Assembly (NCBI RefSeq): GCF_900700375.1
Contig: NC_041717.1
Span: forward strand, 22,346,332-22,410,331
Direction: 5' to 3'
DNA length: 64,000 bases
Source of the DNA: Denticeps clupeoides
Lineage: Eukaryota > Chordata > Actinopteri > Clupeiformes > Denticipitidae
This document shows positions 1-12,179 of the stretch, in pieces. The notes beneath the pieces were generated by a model, which saw only the letters and a program-made list of their open reading frames with translations, was not told the origin of the DNA and ran no database searches. Each line of letters starts with the position of its first letter. Positions within the stretch are counted from its first letter, which is position 1. A program made the translations under genes and the position numbers.

Positions 1-108
1 ACAAACGCACACAGCTAAATACCCTTCTCTCTCCTCCACAACACCACACCATTCCTTCATCCTCCACGATCTTCACTATCTCCTCCCATCCAACCTAAAA
101 AGGTAAAG

Positions 109-147
<39 letters not shown>

Positions 148-232
148 CACCTGCAAGCAACACGTCAATACCGCCCTTAGTGTCCAGGGACGTAACCAGT
201 GGAAATGAAATGACTATTAAATAATGACGACA
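1..232. repeat. Left flank of segmental duplication unit 1
   Basis: This stretch recurs almost base for base at 7131-7365, so the window opens inside the first copy of a duplicated block. It holds a CA and GA microsatellite at about 109-148 whose length differs from the second copy. The last five bases, CGACA, are the left target-site duplication of the LTR that follows. No gene is visible. The true left end of the duplication lies outside the window. Confidence 0.85.
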
Positions 233-751
233 TGTTGGAAAATGTATATAAGTTATCATGCTATTAACCTTTACTACCTTTTTGACATATATATCCCACA
301 TGTACTAAACTCTATTAATCCTTTTGACATATATATATATCTCGCATGCATTAAACTATATTAATCTTTTTAATATGCGCACTACATTGAATCATTAGTC
401 TCTTCAGAAACTGGTGGGCTAAAGGCTGTTTGCAGAACAGAATGACCGCGACTTGATAAGAGGAGGCCTGCAGCCGCGGAGAAGCAAGAAAAACAAGAAG
501 ACCTTGGCGATGGAGCGTCTACCAAAGAGACAAACCTACATGCAAATTATAAGCTTATTTGGTGTGATCCTGTGATGAATGTACCGCCCTATTATTGAAT
601 AAAAAGAGAGGAAGCGGAAGAGACGGCAGAGCTTTTTGGAGGCTGCTGTATTGGTCGTCTCTGATCGCTCTCCTTGCAAGTAAAAGAGCTCAACTTCTTC
701 GTGTCATTCTTCTCTGGTTTATAAGTGTTGGAACGGCGTACAACTCTAACA
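233..751 (+). mobile_element. Solo LTR of an endogenous retrovirus (fossil)
   Basis: A 519 bp LTR starts TGTTGG and ends AACA. It is flanked by a 5 bp target duplication, CGACA, at 228-232 and 752-756. It matches the right LTR of the retroviral fossil at 12180-12698 along its full length apart from small repeat-length differences. The flanking DNA is also the same as around that element, so this is the same ancient insertion seen in a duplicated copy of the locus, reduced here to one LTR. A TATATAAG-like box lies near its start and an AATAAA signal at about 599. Confidence 0.85.
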
Positions 752-1082
752 CGACAATATAGTCGTACTAAGTGTTTTTTTTAACTATTCAAAAATACGA
801 ATTCAGATATAATCCTGATTTCTTTTGTTTTAGGAATATGGGGTTTTTATGGTAGAGATTAAAAGCATTTCCTCATTTAAAAAAAACAAAACAAAAAAAA
901 ACATTTTCCTAATAGCATATTTACACATTTATCTCCAAAAAGAACTGAATCTATTTCTTGAAATGAGAGACACATCCAGCTTCTGAAAACGAGCTTGTTA
1001 AACATTTACTTAAGGAACTTCCTTATTGGCACTGTCCGTTTGACAGGACAGACGCCTCAAGTTCTCCAGCGGTTCTCCAGCG

Positions 1083-3491
1083 ATGCTTCCATTCGTAAAG
1101 TTGTTCATCTGCGCCCTCTTCATATCTGTCACGGTGACCATTGTTTTCTACAGAGCTCACATCACTGCAAGGATCTACGTTGCTATGTCACAAAGTGGAC
1201 TCTACAGACACTCTACAGACCAGCCGGTGGCCTGTCCTCCCAGGACCGGGAACGTCTCAGGGGACGTCAGAGGGAAGCCGTCCGGCTACTTTGGCGTGAG
1301 ACGGATGGTGGAAGGTCGCAGTGAGAATCGGACTCGGAAGGAGATCATGTGTGCGCTGAAGAAGCAGGTCCCTCTCAGCGTCATGAAGCTGGGAGATGGG
1401 CCGTTTTCAGGGGACGAGTGGGAGAGGAGCTTTCCTTCAAAAAGCCTGGAAGAAACCCTGGGTCCTCTGAGGAGCTGCGCTGTGGTCACGTCTGCAGGAG
1501 CTTTACTCAACTCGGGACTGGGACCGGAGATTGGTAAGCACCATGGTGCAGGTTCCAAAATACAGAATATTCAAATCTGTTACGAAGGAGGTGAACAGGC
1601 ATGAAACTGTTAATTATGACTGTAATTTAGGAGTATTTATGAATTGGTAAAGTTTAACCCCTTTCAACCTGTGTGAATGTGTGTTTGAAGCACCCAGTTT
1701 TTCTGTCGGCCAGGTCCACCAGGTCCACGGTGGTTCCAGCTTGTTTACCCGGTGAACAGATCACTTTGATATTAACATGATCGTTAGAGCCATTCAAAAT
1801 AAATCCTTTTTTTTTACCTTTCTTACATACGTGTTGCATGAACACTTGCGCTTGGCCTTGCCTGCCATGCAGGGAGCACAGGAGCGGCAACCAGTCAATG
1901 TTTTTCACCAGGCGATTAACCTGTGTTCAACCAGTGCCGGGTTTATCAGGCCTGCCATTGGTCCGTGGTCAGTTTGGCTGCGTACAACGTCACCCCATTC
2001 ACCATGTTCGTCTCATCACTCACTCGGACATCCTCCGGGACTTGCGGGAAATAAGTCATTAAAAACAGTCGCTGGGCTGCCGTAGTGAGGAGGTAGAACA
2101 TGGCTGCAGCAGGTGAGAGTTTTTATAACGGAGGCCGTAAACAATTCTGCACACTGGGATCTGGGAGGGCAAACAAAGGCCAACGCTGCAGAGTAGATAG
2201 AAAGGGTGTGGCTAGACGTGGACTATGGATTGTTGGGACTACCAACTGTTATTTGAGTTCCTGTCCTCTTTCAGACTCCCACGACGCCGTAATCCGGTTT
2301 AATTCTGCAACAACTACTGGCTACAGCCAGGATGTAGGGAATAAAACTACAATCCGTCTGGTCAACTCCAAGGTAGAACGTTTAGAACCATGAACATTCT
2401 GTCCTGACCTTTAATTGGCCAACGTTGCCTGACGTCTTGCTGACGTTGTGTTATTGCACCAAGTTAGTGGTTCTGCAGTGGAACAAGTTCTTCAGATCTC
2501 CTGATTACAAGACGGGGACTCTGATCGTCTGGGATCCAGCTCCTTACTCGAAGAACCTGACACAAGTAAGTCCCCGTCAGATCTTTACAGAGAAACGAAA
2601 GGAACTTCACCACATATAGTTCTTCATTTTTCTTCCCCCTAGTGGTATAAGAAACCAGATTTTAAATTCTTCAAGCTCTACCAGCAGTATCGTAAACTGT
2701 TCCCAGAACAGCCCTTCTACATCCTGGGTCCAGCCTTCCACTGGAACCTCTGGGATGTGATTCAGGACAATTCCGTCCCCAATATTGTACCGAATCCTCC
2801 ATCCACCGGCATGCAAGGTGAGTAAAACCTGCAGAGTCCCAGGTTCGAACCCCACTCAGTACCATCATGTCCCTGAGCAGGACACGGAACCCTGAGTGTC
2901 CCCAGGGGGGGACTGTCCCTGTAACTACTGCCTGTGAGTCGCTCTGGATAAGGGCGGCTGATGTAAAAGTGCCGTAACGGCTCATTGTATTACATGTATT
3001 CACTGTATAAAGAAAACTTCAATATTTAAGGCATTTTTGAAGTTCCCTCAACTTCAGTTCAGTGCCTCAACTACATGAGGTTTTTAATTTTGTTGCAGTG
3101 CGGTAGATGTACAATTACATTGGCTTCTTCTTCAGTAGATGATTCTGTCTCTTGGCTTTAGGCTCCTTTTTGACTATTTAATGGCATAATGGCCCTAGTC
3201 CTGCTTTATATTATAATAACATGTTGCTTTGTAGGCATTGCTGTGATGATGAACCTCTGTGAGAAGGTCAGCGTGTACGAGTTCCTGCCATCGCACAGGA
3301 GGACCAGCCTCTGCCACTACTACGAGAAGCACCACAGCTGGAGCTGTACTGTAGGAAGCTACCATCCCATGAAGTTCGAAAAGCTGCTAATCGGCCGTAT
3401 TAATCAGGGAAGCGATGAGGACATTGCAGCTCTGGGGAAAGTGACGTTAAATGGACTTTCGCAGGAGAAGTGTCCTGAGAAATGTCCCTAA
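1083..3491 (+). CDS. ST6Gal-type beta-galactoside alpha-2,6-sialyltransferase, copy A
   Basis: GT29 family enzyme expected to add sialic acid in alpha-2,6 linkage to galactose on glycans in the Golgi. Exons by GT-AG junctions: 1083-1533, 2275-2372, 2464-2565, 2643-2817, 3235-3491, giving 360 aa. Type II topology: short cytosolic start, membrane helix at about residues 5-23, stem, then catalytic domain. Motif L starts at Cys132 ([16 protein letters not shown]) and runs through [10 protein letters not shown]. Motif S is at about 241-280 ([15 protein letters not shown]). Motif III is HYYE at 303-306. Motif VS is His319 with Glu324. Four N-glycosylation sequons are present (NVS, NRT, NKT, NLT). 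The protein resembles ST6GAL1 and ST6GAL2, with the short length of the former and several motif residues of the latter, so I give no symbol. All reading frames and splice sites are intact. An ATTAAA at 3538 suggests a very short 3' UTR. Confidence 0.88.
2821..2990 (+). mobile_element. SINE-A copy in intron 4 of sialyltransferase A
   Basis: tRNA-derived SINE with a B-box-like segment (GGTTCGAACCC), body, and the tail motif GTCGCTCTGGATAAGGGCG. The same insertion lies at 14769-14939 in copy B and 20620-20790 in copy C, but not in copy D, so it entered the ancestor of A, B and C. Confidence 0.75.
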
Positions 3492-3569
3492 AGTTCTAGT
3501 CCTGTCCAGAGTCATTCACTCTGATTTATTACGGATCATTAAAAGTTTCCACTACAATACTGATCAACC

Positions 3570-4720
3570 TTGAACCCCTTGCTTGCCCGCAAAATATGTC
3601 TGAAGGCACGTGTGGTTGGATGTGATAACGTCCCATGAGTTAACAAATAGCGTATGTGTAGCATATTTATGCCACAAAACTTCATACTACTACTACTAAT
3701 AGTGATAGTAGTAGGTGGTAGTACACTCTCGCCTATGAACCAGAAGACCCAGGTTGTAATCAAATAAATAAATTATATATATGTATATAAAAACATTTTA
3801 AACCATTTACATGATAGCAATAATCGGTTAAAACGGTCAATATTAGCATCCCTAAGCATGGTATAACCATGTCTCTGCATGCCCCGCTGAAGACACCTTT
3901 AAACACGCCTACAGGCAGGAGATATGGCTACTGCCCTAAGATCCATTAACTCAATGGGCTCAAATGGAGCCTCACACAAAGCATCCAGAACCACTGTTAG
4001 GTCCCAGGGAGGAACTGACCGCCTTCAGCCATTGGACACCATTCAGAAACCATATGGCGAAGGGGGTCTGTGAAGATTCTCAGTCATCCGGGTGAAATTG
4101 TCTAAAAAGTTGAGTCGTGGCAACTGGACTTTCTTTCTTTAAGGTAGATACGTTTCATTCTGCATCCACGGAACTTTGGCAATCTGAGGGAAGTTACCAA
4201 GGTGACAGTGCGCCCTGCTTGACCCTCTCCAGCGTTGGTGAGATCAACATTTGGCCATATTTGAGCTAGAGCGTTCACGCTGTGTTCAGATGATGTGGAA
4301 TGTGATGGTCGCTCCAGAACTGGAGAACATGCACCAGCATCGCCCCCCATGTCGAGCTGTCGGTCTGAAGTAATATGTGACAGACCCACTGATGAGGAAT
4401 AATTTATTTGATTTTTTGCTGTTTTATTCTTCCCTTTTCCCAGTGAGGAGTTGCCACCTCATCGTGGTTGTGTGCCACAATGACCCTAAGAGCAAAACCA
4501 GAAGCTTAGCCTTCATAGTGGACGCCCAAGTTGGACAGGTCTTAGGGTAGAGGCCCGACAAAGTCCAGTAACAAGCCAGTTACATGACAAAAGCAGTTAT
4601 CCAGAGCACCTCACCCCACCCCGGTCCCACCTGTCGCCATGATGTGACCCCCTCTTATATTGCCTGTCTAGAACCGCCCCTGACCTGTGACCCTGAGCTC
4701 TAAGAAAGTCTGCATGCTAC
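3570..4720. other. Gene-free stretch downstream of copy A
   Basis: Copy A's downstream flank parts from that of copies B and C at about 3570. Inside are a SINE-A fragment (about 3705-3762), a short AT-rich run near 3770, and low-similarity repeat debris. One part near 4440-4570 reads like the 5' end of a LINE, with weak support. I looked here on the minus strand for the missing B30.2 exon of the TRIM gene and did not find it. Confidence 0.5.
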
Positions 4721-6274
4721 CTGATCTGGAGATCTTCTCTACTTGCCGCTGGCTGAAATCATCAAGTTTCGCCTTCAGTGCAGAGACAGAGTCCTCTACA
4801 GCCTGAAAGGAGAAGCTGCGGTTGACAGTGATGTTGGGTACGTCTGAAGATCCAGGAGGGACACAGAGGGACGGGAAACTCTACAGAGAGACACAGACAA
4901 GAGACAGAAATGGAGAGAGACCTTAAACACACTTTACTGTGGAGAAGTGAAAATCAGTTTGTGAGGGACGCCCTGTTCTGTAGATGATCAGAGAGCAGTG
5001 ATGTTACCTCAAGGAAATGGATGTGATCTTCTGTGTGTGAAAGCTGCTCCAGCTCAGCGTCTCTCCTCCTCAGATCAACGATCTCCTGCTCCAGTCGCTC
5101 CAGGTGTCCTTCAGCCAGACTCAGTTCAGCCTTCTCCTGATCTCTGATCAGCTCACACACCTCAGAGCATCTCTTCTCAATGGAACAGATCATCTGAGTA
5201 AAGATCTTCTCACTGTCCTCCACTGCTGCCTTTGCAGAGTGCTGTTAGGAGACACAAAGAGAGGACAGGGTCCATTTGAAGCAGCAGACCCTCACTCAGC
5301 TACTACTGGGACCCCAGACAGCAGCCTGGTCCCCAACAGTGTGGCGTATCAGTGGGACTGGAAAGTGTCCCAACACTGGGCTCCTCACTGGCTGACTGGA
5401 GGAGAGACCAGACCGAGTCCTGAAATGTCTCTTCTCCTCCCCTCACTTCTCACCTTGAGAGTCTCCACAGCCTCTCTCAGCTCCTGCAGCTCCCTCTCTC
5501 TCTCCTGGAGTCTCCGCTGGGATCTTCTCTGGGTCTCAACCAACTGCCTCTGCAGTCAAAAATGACGACCCGAAATTTCTATTCAGGGATCTATAAGATG
5601 TGTGAGAATCTGAAGGTGATGTTACTTTCAGACCTAAACATCTCACACTCACTCGTAATAAGAAGGTGTGGAATGAGCTGATGACTCTTCCACTGGTTTC
5701 AAGTTCTTACCTGCTTCTCGGTCCTTTCTGCTGCAGCTGAGACGGTATTGTGGTTTTTGTGTTTATCCGTCATACACAGATAACAGATGAACGTCTGATC
5801 AGTACGACAAAATATCTCAAAGACTTTGTTGTGCTTAAAGCAGATCTTCTCCTGCAGTGGTCCAGTAGCATCCGTCACTGTGTGTTTTCCTCCTGGATTT
5901 GCTTCATTATGAACTTTGAAGTGAGTCTCACAGTAGGAGACCAGACACACCAGACAGGACTTGACAGCTTTGACTTTTCTCCCAGTGCAGACGTCACACT
6001 CCACATCTCCAGGTCCAGCGTAACGTCTCGTCTTCCTCACCTTCTCCACCAGATCAGCAATAACGTTGTTCTTGTGTAGATCAGGTCTTGGTCTGAAGGT
6101 ACGTCTGCACTGTGGACAGTTGTAGACGCCCTTCTGATCTTCTTCATCCCAGCAGCCCTTAATGCAGCTCAGACAGTAACTGTGTCCACAGTGAAGAGTC
6201 ACCGGATCCTTCAGGAGATCCAGACAGACTGAACACGTGAACAGATCCTGATCTTCTGAAAATCCTTCAGCCAT
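4721..6274 (-). CDS. finTRIM-like RING E3 ubiquitin ligase, no B30.2 exon found
   Basis: Fish-specific TRIM family (finTRIM), RING-type ubiquitin ligases often linked to antiviral defence. Exons on the minus strand: 6274-5711 (564 bp), 5549-5454 (96 bp), 5241-5008 (234 bp), 4880-4721 (160 bp), all with GT-AG borders. The 96 and 234 bp exons have the sizes typical of finTRIM coiled-coil exons. Residues 1-188 hold a C3HC4 RING (CSVCLDLL, CGHSYC, CPQC) and two B-boxes (CDVC... and CFKHNK...CYLCMTDKHKNHN). The next exons are a long coiled coil, and the fourth ends with a VEKISRS-type motif. The last exon ends in phase 1, so a further exon is required, but none is recognisable in the 1.2 kb before copy A. 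The gene is either truncated by the duplication that built this cluster or uses a distant or unusual end. The reading frame is otherwise open. Confidence 0.8.
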
Positions 6275-6811
6275 CTTCTTGCTTTAAACCCACCGAGCAG
6301 AGAGCGATAAGTTCCGTTTCACTTTAGTTTCTCTAGATCTGTGGTTCTTCCTGCTTCTGAGTGAGCGTAGATGTTCCTACAGCCACAAGGGGGCGTAAAC
6401 CCTCCCATATTCTGGGTGGATCCACATTACATTAAACGTGACTTTCATATTTAATCCACAACACGGTCATGGGTGCTTTAGTCCATCTTATTACACATTA
6501 TTCTTCAACTGTGATGTTCCATTTATGACTTTTTACACAATAAAAAACGGAACTGCTGCAGTTGTTCTTGCAGAATATGAAACGTGGGCTGTCTGGGAGT
6601 GACACCAGAAGAACGTGTTTATTAATGCTTTGCACAACCTTCATCAGCAGATTTCTTGTTCAGCACTTGTTTCCTGGTGAAAGGTTCAACATCTCCAACT
6701 TTTCTCCAACTGTTCTTCAAACCATTCCATGCTGTGTGGCAACCCGGCCACACTCTCCATCTTCTGCTCACTAGTTACAGATGTTTTAGATGTTCAAACT
6801 GTATGCACTGC
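6275..6811. other. Upstream region of the finTRIM gene
   Basis: Holds the presumed promoter side of the TRIM gene. No other gene or clear element was recognised. Short open frames near 6562-6895 run into the SINE that follows and are not supported as genes. Confidence 0.4.
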
Positions 6812-7035
6812 ACATGGGATCCACTGGAGCAGCAGGCAAGGAGATGCAATCGGGAGGTTGCCGGTTCAAATCCCGACCCGCCAAGGTGCCACTGAGGTGC
6901 CACTGAGGTCCCCTTGATGAAGGTCTCGTGCCCACACACTGCTCCCTGGGCGCCTGTCATGACGGTTAAATACAGAGGACACCGTGTGACTGTGTGCTGC
7001 GCTGCAGTGTTTCACAATGACAATCACGTCACTTG
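6812..7035 (+). mobile_element. SINE-B copy
   Basis: tRNA-derived SINE with a B box (GGTTCAAATCC), a body with CCCGACCCGCCAAGGTGCC, and a tail of TTAAATACAGAGGACAC followed by CACAATGACAATCACGTC. Its head and body differ from SINE-A. Confidence 0.75.
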
Positions 7036-7130
7036 AATTTTATTTACTATGTGATACGATCTACACACAACCAATCACACACAGACTATGTAGAGCAAAC
7101 CAACAGAGTTCATAAATCCAAACTCACACA

Positions 7131-7235
7131 AACGCACACAGCTAAATACCCTTCTCTCTCCTCCACAACACCACACCATTCCTTCATCCTCCACGATCTT
7201 CACTATCTCCTCCCATCCAACCTAAAAAGGTAAAG

Positions 7236-7280
<45 letters not shown>

Positions 7281-7365
7281 CACCTGCAAGCAACACGTCA
7301 ATACCGCCCTTAGTGTCCAGGGACGTAACCAGTGGAAATGAAATGACTATTAAATAATGACGACA
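7131..7365. repeat. Left flank of segmental duplication unit 2
   Basis: Second copy of window positions 1-232. It fixes the offset between the two duplicated units at 7130 bp before the retroviral sequence, and 11947 bp after it. The last five bases (7361-7365) are the same CGACA target duplication as in unit 1. Confidence 0.85.
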
Positions 7366-10139
7366 TGTTGGAAAATGTATATAAGTTATCATGCTATTAA
7401 CCTTTACTACCTTTTTGACATATATATCCCACATGTACTAAACTCTATTAATCCTTTTGACATATATATATCTCGCATGCATTAAACTATATTAATCTTT
7501 TTAATATGCGCACTACATTGAATCATTAGTCTCTTCAGAAACTGGTGGGCTAAAGGCTGTTTGCAGAACAGAATGACCGCGACTTGATAAGAGGAGGCCT
7601 GCAGCCGCGGAGAAGCAAGAAAAACAAGAAGACCTTGGCGATGGAGCGTCTACCAAAGAGACAAACCTACATGCAAGAAGAGGGGGTGTCCAAGGACGAG
7701 GGTGGAACACACAGGGCCAATGGAGAGCAGGCTGCTGGTCCTGTGGGAAGGCTGGGCACATAGCCAGAGACTGTCTAGCAGGGCCGGGAGATAACACGGC
7801 ATGACTGGAGGAGAAGAATTAGTAGGGAGTAGTAGGGAGATCAGTAAATGGGGGTACAACAATAGTCACTGCTTCTAAACCAGTTTGGGTGAGAGACCCC
7901 AAAGGAACATCATGTAAAACGTGTCCATTCTTTTTATCCCAGAATGCCCTGTTAATTTGCTGGGAAGAGACGGCTTACTTAAATTAGGTTTGGCACTCGT
8001 CTCCACTCCGTAACAGGTGTGGAGCTCATGCCCTCTGACAAACTGCATGTCACCATGTGGTATAAAAACTCTCCTTGACCTGATCCAATATACGAAAAGA
8101 AATTGTCACGACACACGCCAACAACCATAGTCATTCTTTATGTTTACTCGGACGGGCAAGGACGGGCGGGGGTCGCTTTACCTAGCAATGCTCCGGGTTG
8201 GTATCCACCGCACATCTCACTGTATAAAAACAGAGAGAGGAGTTGGAAGTCGTTGGGCACCATAGTTCAAGAAGGTGACAGCGCAACGGATTTGGGCAGA
8301 CATGTGGGACAAATTAGAGCATAATTTGGAAATGGCTGTATTGGACAATACAGACTAAGACTGGAGTACATCCAGAAACCAGTGACATTTTCTGCTCACT
8401 GAAGAAGATGAAGATGAACTAGCACAAATCCCTCAATCATTGTGGTCACAAGGACCGTCTGATGTTGGACTGATAAAAGGAATTTTGCCGGTACAAGTCA
8501 GACCCAAAACAGAATATCGGCCTTGCATAAGACAATATCCGCTTAAACCTGACACACTAGAAGGCACACCAGTGATACGTGACTTACAGCAAGCAGGGGT
8601 TATTATAGAGAGAGATTATTCCCCCTGCAATATACCTATATTCCCGGTGAAAAAGCAAGCTCCCTCGGTGGGATGGAGAATGGTGCAGGATCTGCAGGCA
8701 GTAAATGCTGCAGTAGTACAGCGAGCTCTGTGTGTGCCTGACCCACACACATTACTAAATTCCAAATTCTAAAGACCAGATGCGCAAATATTTACTGTGG
8801 TCGACATTAGTAATGCCTTTTTCTGCATTCCCATAGACACAGACAGCCAATTTTGGTTCGCTTTTACATCTAAGGGGAAACGATACACCTATACTAGGCT
8901 TCCCCAGGGCTATTGCGAAAGCCCTACTATATATTCCCAAGCCATGCATGCCAGCATGTCCAAATTTCAACCACCGGGGGGAAGTCAGATTCTACTTTAC
9001 GTTGATGATATATTAGTGGCTTCTCCGAGTCTGGAAGCATGTAAAATTGACACTGTGGCCCTTTTAAATCACCTAGCTATAGAGGGGCACAAAGTTAGTA
9101 AAAACAAATTGCAATTGTGGAATCCACAAGTCAAATACCTGGGTCACCACCTCAGTGCAGGCGGCAGAACTATTCTAGAAGAACGGAAAACAGCGGTCCT
9201 ACAGGCGCCAAAACCAATTAATAAAAAACAAATGATGTCATTCTTAGGATTAACTAATTATTGTAGAAGTTGGGTACCAAATTACGCTGAGATTACTTCC
9301 CCACTCACGGCTTTAATTTACACTGAAGACCTGAAAATGACATCACCGCTAAATTGGACGTCAGAAGCAGAAAAAAGCTTTTTGTGATATTAAACAGGCG
9401 CTGACCTCCAATTTAGCTCTAGCCTTGCCAAATTATAGTAAACCGTTTATACAAATGGTGGACTGCAAAGACAAATATATGACTTCTGTCCTAGGCCGAC
9501 AACATGGAGACAACCTGAGACCGATAGCTTATTTTTCATCTAAATTAGATAATGTAGCCCGCGCATTGCCACACTGTGTGAGGGCGGTGATAGCGGCGTC
9601 GATGGCAGTAGAAGCAAGTGCCGGAATAGTTTTATTCCACCCATTGACCCTTAAGGTCCCACATGCAGTGGCTGCTTTACTACTGCAAACCAATATGATC
9701 TTTTTATCACCTGCAAGGCACCTCTCCTGCATGGCCACGTTGCTGTCACAGCCACATCTCACTATCGAACAATGCACCACATTTAACCCAGCCACATTGT
9801 TAACTTTACCCGATGACGGAGAATAACACGAACACACAGCTAAATCTAGATTAGATTTAAGTGACCAACCTTGCCTCAGGGTGAGGTAATATTCATCGAT
9901 GGCTCTTCAAAGAAAAATTATTTGGGAAAAACATAAACGGGCTACGCCATGGTGACAGCAGTGATTAAAGCTGACAACTTACCATCAACTTTTTCAGCGC
10001 AAGCAGCCAAAATAATTGCTCTAACTGAGGCTTGTAAATTAATGAAAGGGAAAGATGTTACTATATATACTGATAGCCAATATACATTTGCTCAGTACTG
10101 GCGGAATAGGGGAATGGTTACATCTACAGGAAAATACAA

Positions 10140-10285
10140 GTGCAGGACAGGAGTTCTGATGAGACACTCCAGCCTCTGTGTGTGGGTGTGTGTGTGTGTG
10201 TGTGGGTATGTGCGTCTACACGCATTGGCAGACCTTATCTCTCTGGTATGTGTGTGTGTGTGTGTGGGGCCTATCTCTCTCTCTC
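10140..10285. repeat. TG/GT microsatellite segment in the retroviral fossil
   Basis: Two short TG arrays separated by a segment ending GCAGACCTTATCTCTCTGG. A related arrangement lies in inverse orientation at about 25300-25430, in intron 2 of sialyltransferase D. Confidence 0.6.
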
Positions 10286-10793
10286 TCGTTTTGTTTTGGA
10301 ACTCTTAGCAATAGATTTTACCGTCTGGGCATCAGCACAGCGATTTACAACGGGTCTCCACCTTATTCAGATTTAAAGGGAATATGGGAAATATTTTGAA
10401 TTTACATTTTGTGTATTTTGTTTGTTTGTTTTCTTTTCTTTCTGAGAGTTTTAAAATTAAGTTTGTGAAAAGCTGGGGAAAATATATACATTACATCTAA
10501 ACTGTGCAATTTTAAATGAATATTGTACTGTTGTATGTACACTTTGGGTTCTTTTTTCTGGGTTTTGTGTTGTTTTATTTTATTTAAGAAGGGAGATTTC
10601 CCAACGGCTGCACTGTTTGCCTCTGTTACTGTGTCTTTGAATAAGGTCCATCACACCTACACTGACCTACACTGACACTCACGCTGAATACGAAGACATA
10701 ACACACTGATACGCATCCCTCTGACAAGTGAATTTTTTTCTTTTCTCATTGTTGATTCTAGTGCAGCCATGTAAAAAAGAACAGTGGAAGACA

Positions 10794-10796
<3 letters not shown>

Positions 10797-10827
<31 letters not shown>

Positions 10828-11638
10828 TTCACATTTATATTGTACTGTGGATTTTATTTAATTTCATTGTGTTGCCCCAGCCAATGACCGATATGATGCT
10901 GTATTGTTTTTTATTTAAATGGTAGCATTGGGATGACTACATTATTCTGGTTATAACTTGCGCTGTGCACTTTTTGTTTCCTTGAACCCAGACCGAGAGC
11001 ATTTAGAGAATAATTATTATTATTGTTATTCACAGCAATAGGGTTATTGTCTCAGTTTTGGTTTGGATTTCAGTTGCATTTTTGCTGTTACATTTCCGTT
11101 TCTGGGTCACATTATTAGTGGAAGATGACAAGGACCTGTCATCCAAACTCCTCACATCCATTACTGTAAAACAGTTGTTATTTATTGCCTTTTGTTCCTA
11201 CCATTGAGTATTTCTTCCAAGGTTCAGCAAGCCTTTAACTGCCCTCACTCATTATAAATTGATGTCTTCTCAGGTGCTGTGGAACCCTGATGCAGAGCAG
11301 GCCCTCTTAGCTTTAAACAGATTCCCCACCCACATTAGGCCTCCAAAGTTGTGACCGTGTCACCTCTGTTCTCCTTCACTATGTCCTGTAGCTGATTTTT
11401 CATGCATGCTTTTTTTCATGCTTGACTCATTATGTTTTAAATGTATTTTTTGTTGTTTTAATTCTGTATTTCCTGAATTTATCAGGCTTTTTGTTGTTTT
11501 AATTCTGAACTTCCTATATTTATCAGGCAAGGTGCTGTTTGGATAAGGCTGGAAACGACGTTCGGAAATATGGTGACTTATGGTGATAGGATGGTAGAAT
11601 ATGGATCTCTCAGCAGACTTGAATCTGCTGATTCAATG

Positions 11639-11672
<34 letters not shown>

Positions 11673-11921
11673 GAATCGGCAGGGTAGCGTTTATTCTGTC
11701 CTCTCCTGAACAGCGACACCACGTTTTTGTTCTCTTGAATGCTTGGTTGGTTGCATTGTGGTTTCGATTCGGTGCGTCATGTGGCCTGTTCTCAGCACCG
11801 TACTACAGTCCCTATGTGGTCCAGGACGGCATTATCAATCTGTGTGATAATCACAATGTTTTCCTATTATTTTTATTTTCTTTATTCACGATTTTTCTAT
11901 TATTATTATTGTTGTTGTTAT

Positions 11922-11956
<35 letters not shown>

Positions 11957-12097
11957 TATATGTATATATCACTATACTCACGATTTTTTCTATTATTATT
12001 ATTGTTGTTATTATTAAGAAAAAAAAAAAAAAAGATATATGTATATATCACTATACTCACGATTTTTTCTATTATTATTATTGTTGTTATTGTTAAG

Positions 12098-12133
<36 letters not shown>
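10797..12133. repeat. A-runs and a three-copy ATT/poly-A tandem module
   Basis: Long A runs occur at about 10797-10824, 11639-11668, 11925-11954, 12017-12033 and 12098-12133. Between about 11880 and 12133 a module repeats three times: a CACGATTTTT-type start, an ATT/GTT trinucleotide stretch, a poly-A run, then GATATATGTATATATC. The module is not coding; open frames across it are low-complexity artefacts. It lies inside the retroviral fossil. Confidence 0.75.
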
Positions 12134-12134
<1 letters not shown>

Positions 12135-12179
12135 AGGAGATTTAGAAAAAGGTATGATACATGATAAACAGGGGGGAAT

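Noticed and set aside
995-1324. 109 aa frame beginning before the copy A start codon (same at 12942)
   Set aside because: Out of frame with the sialyltransferase; it overlaps exon 1 as a shadow.
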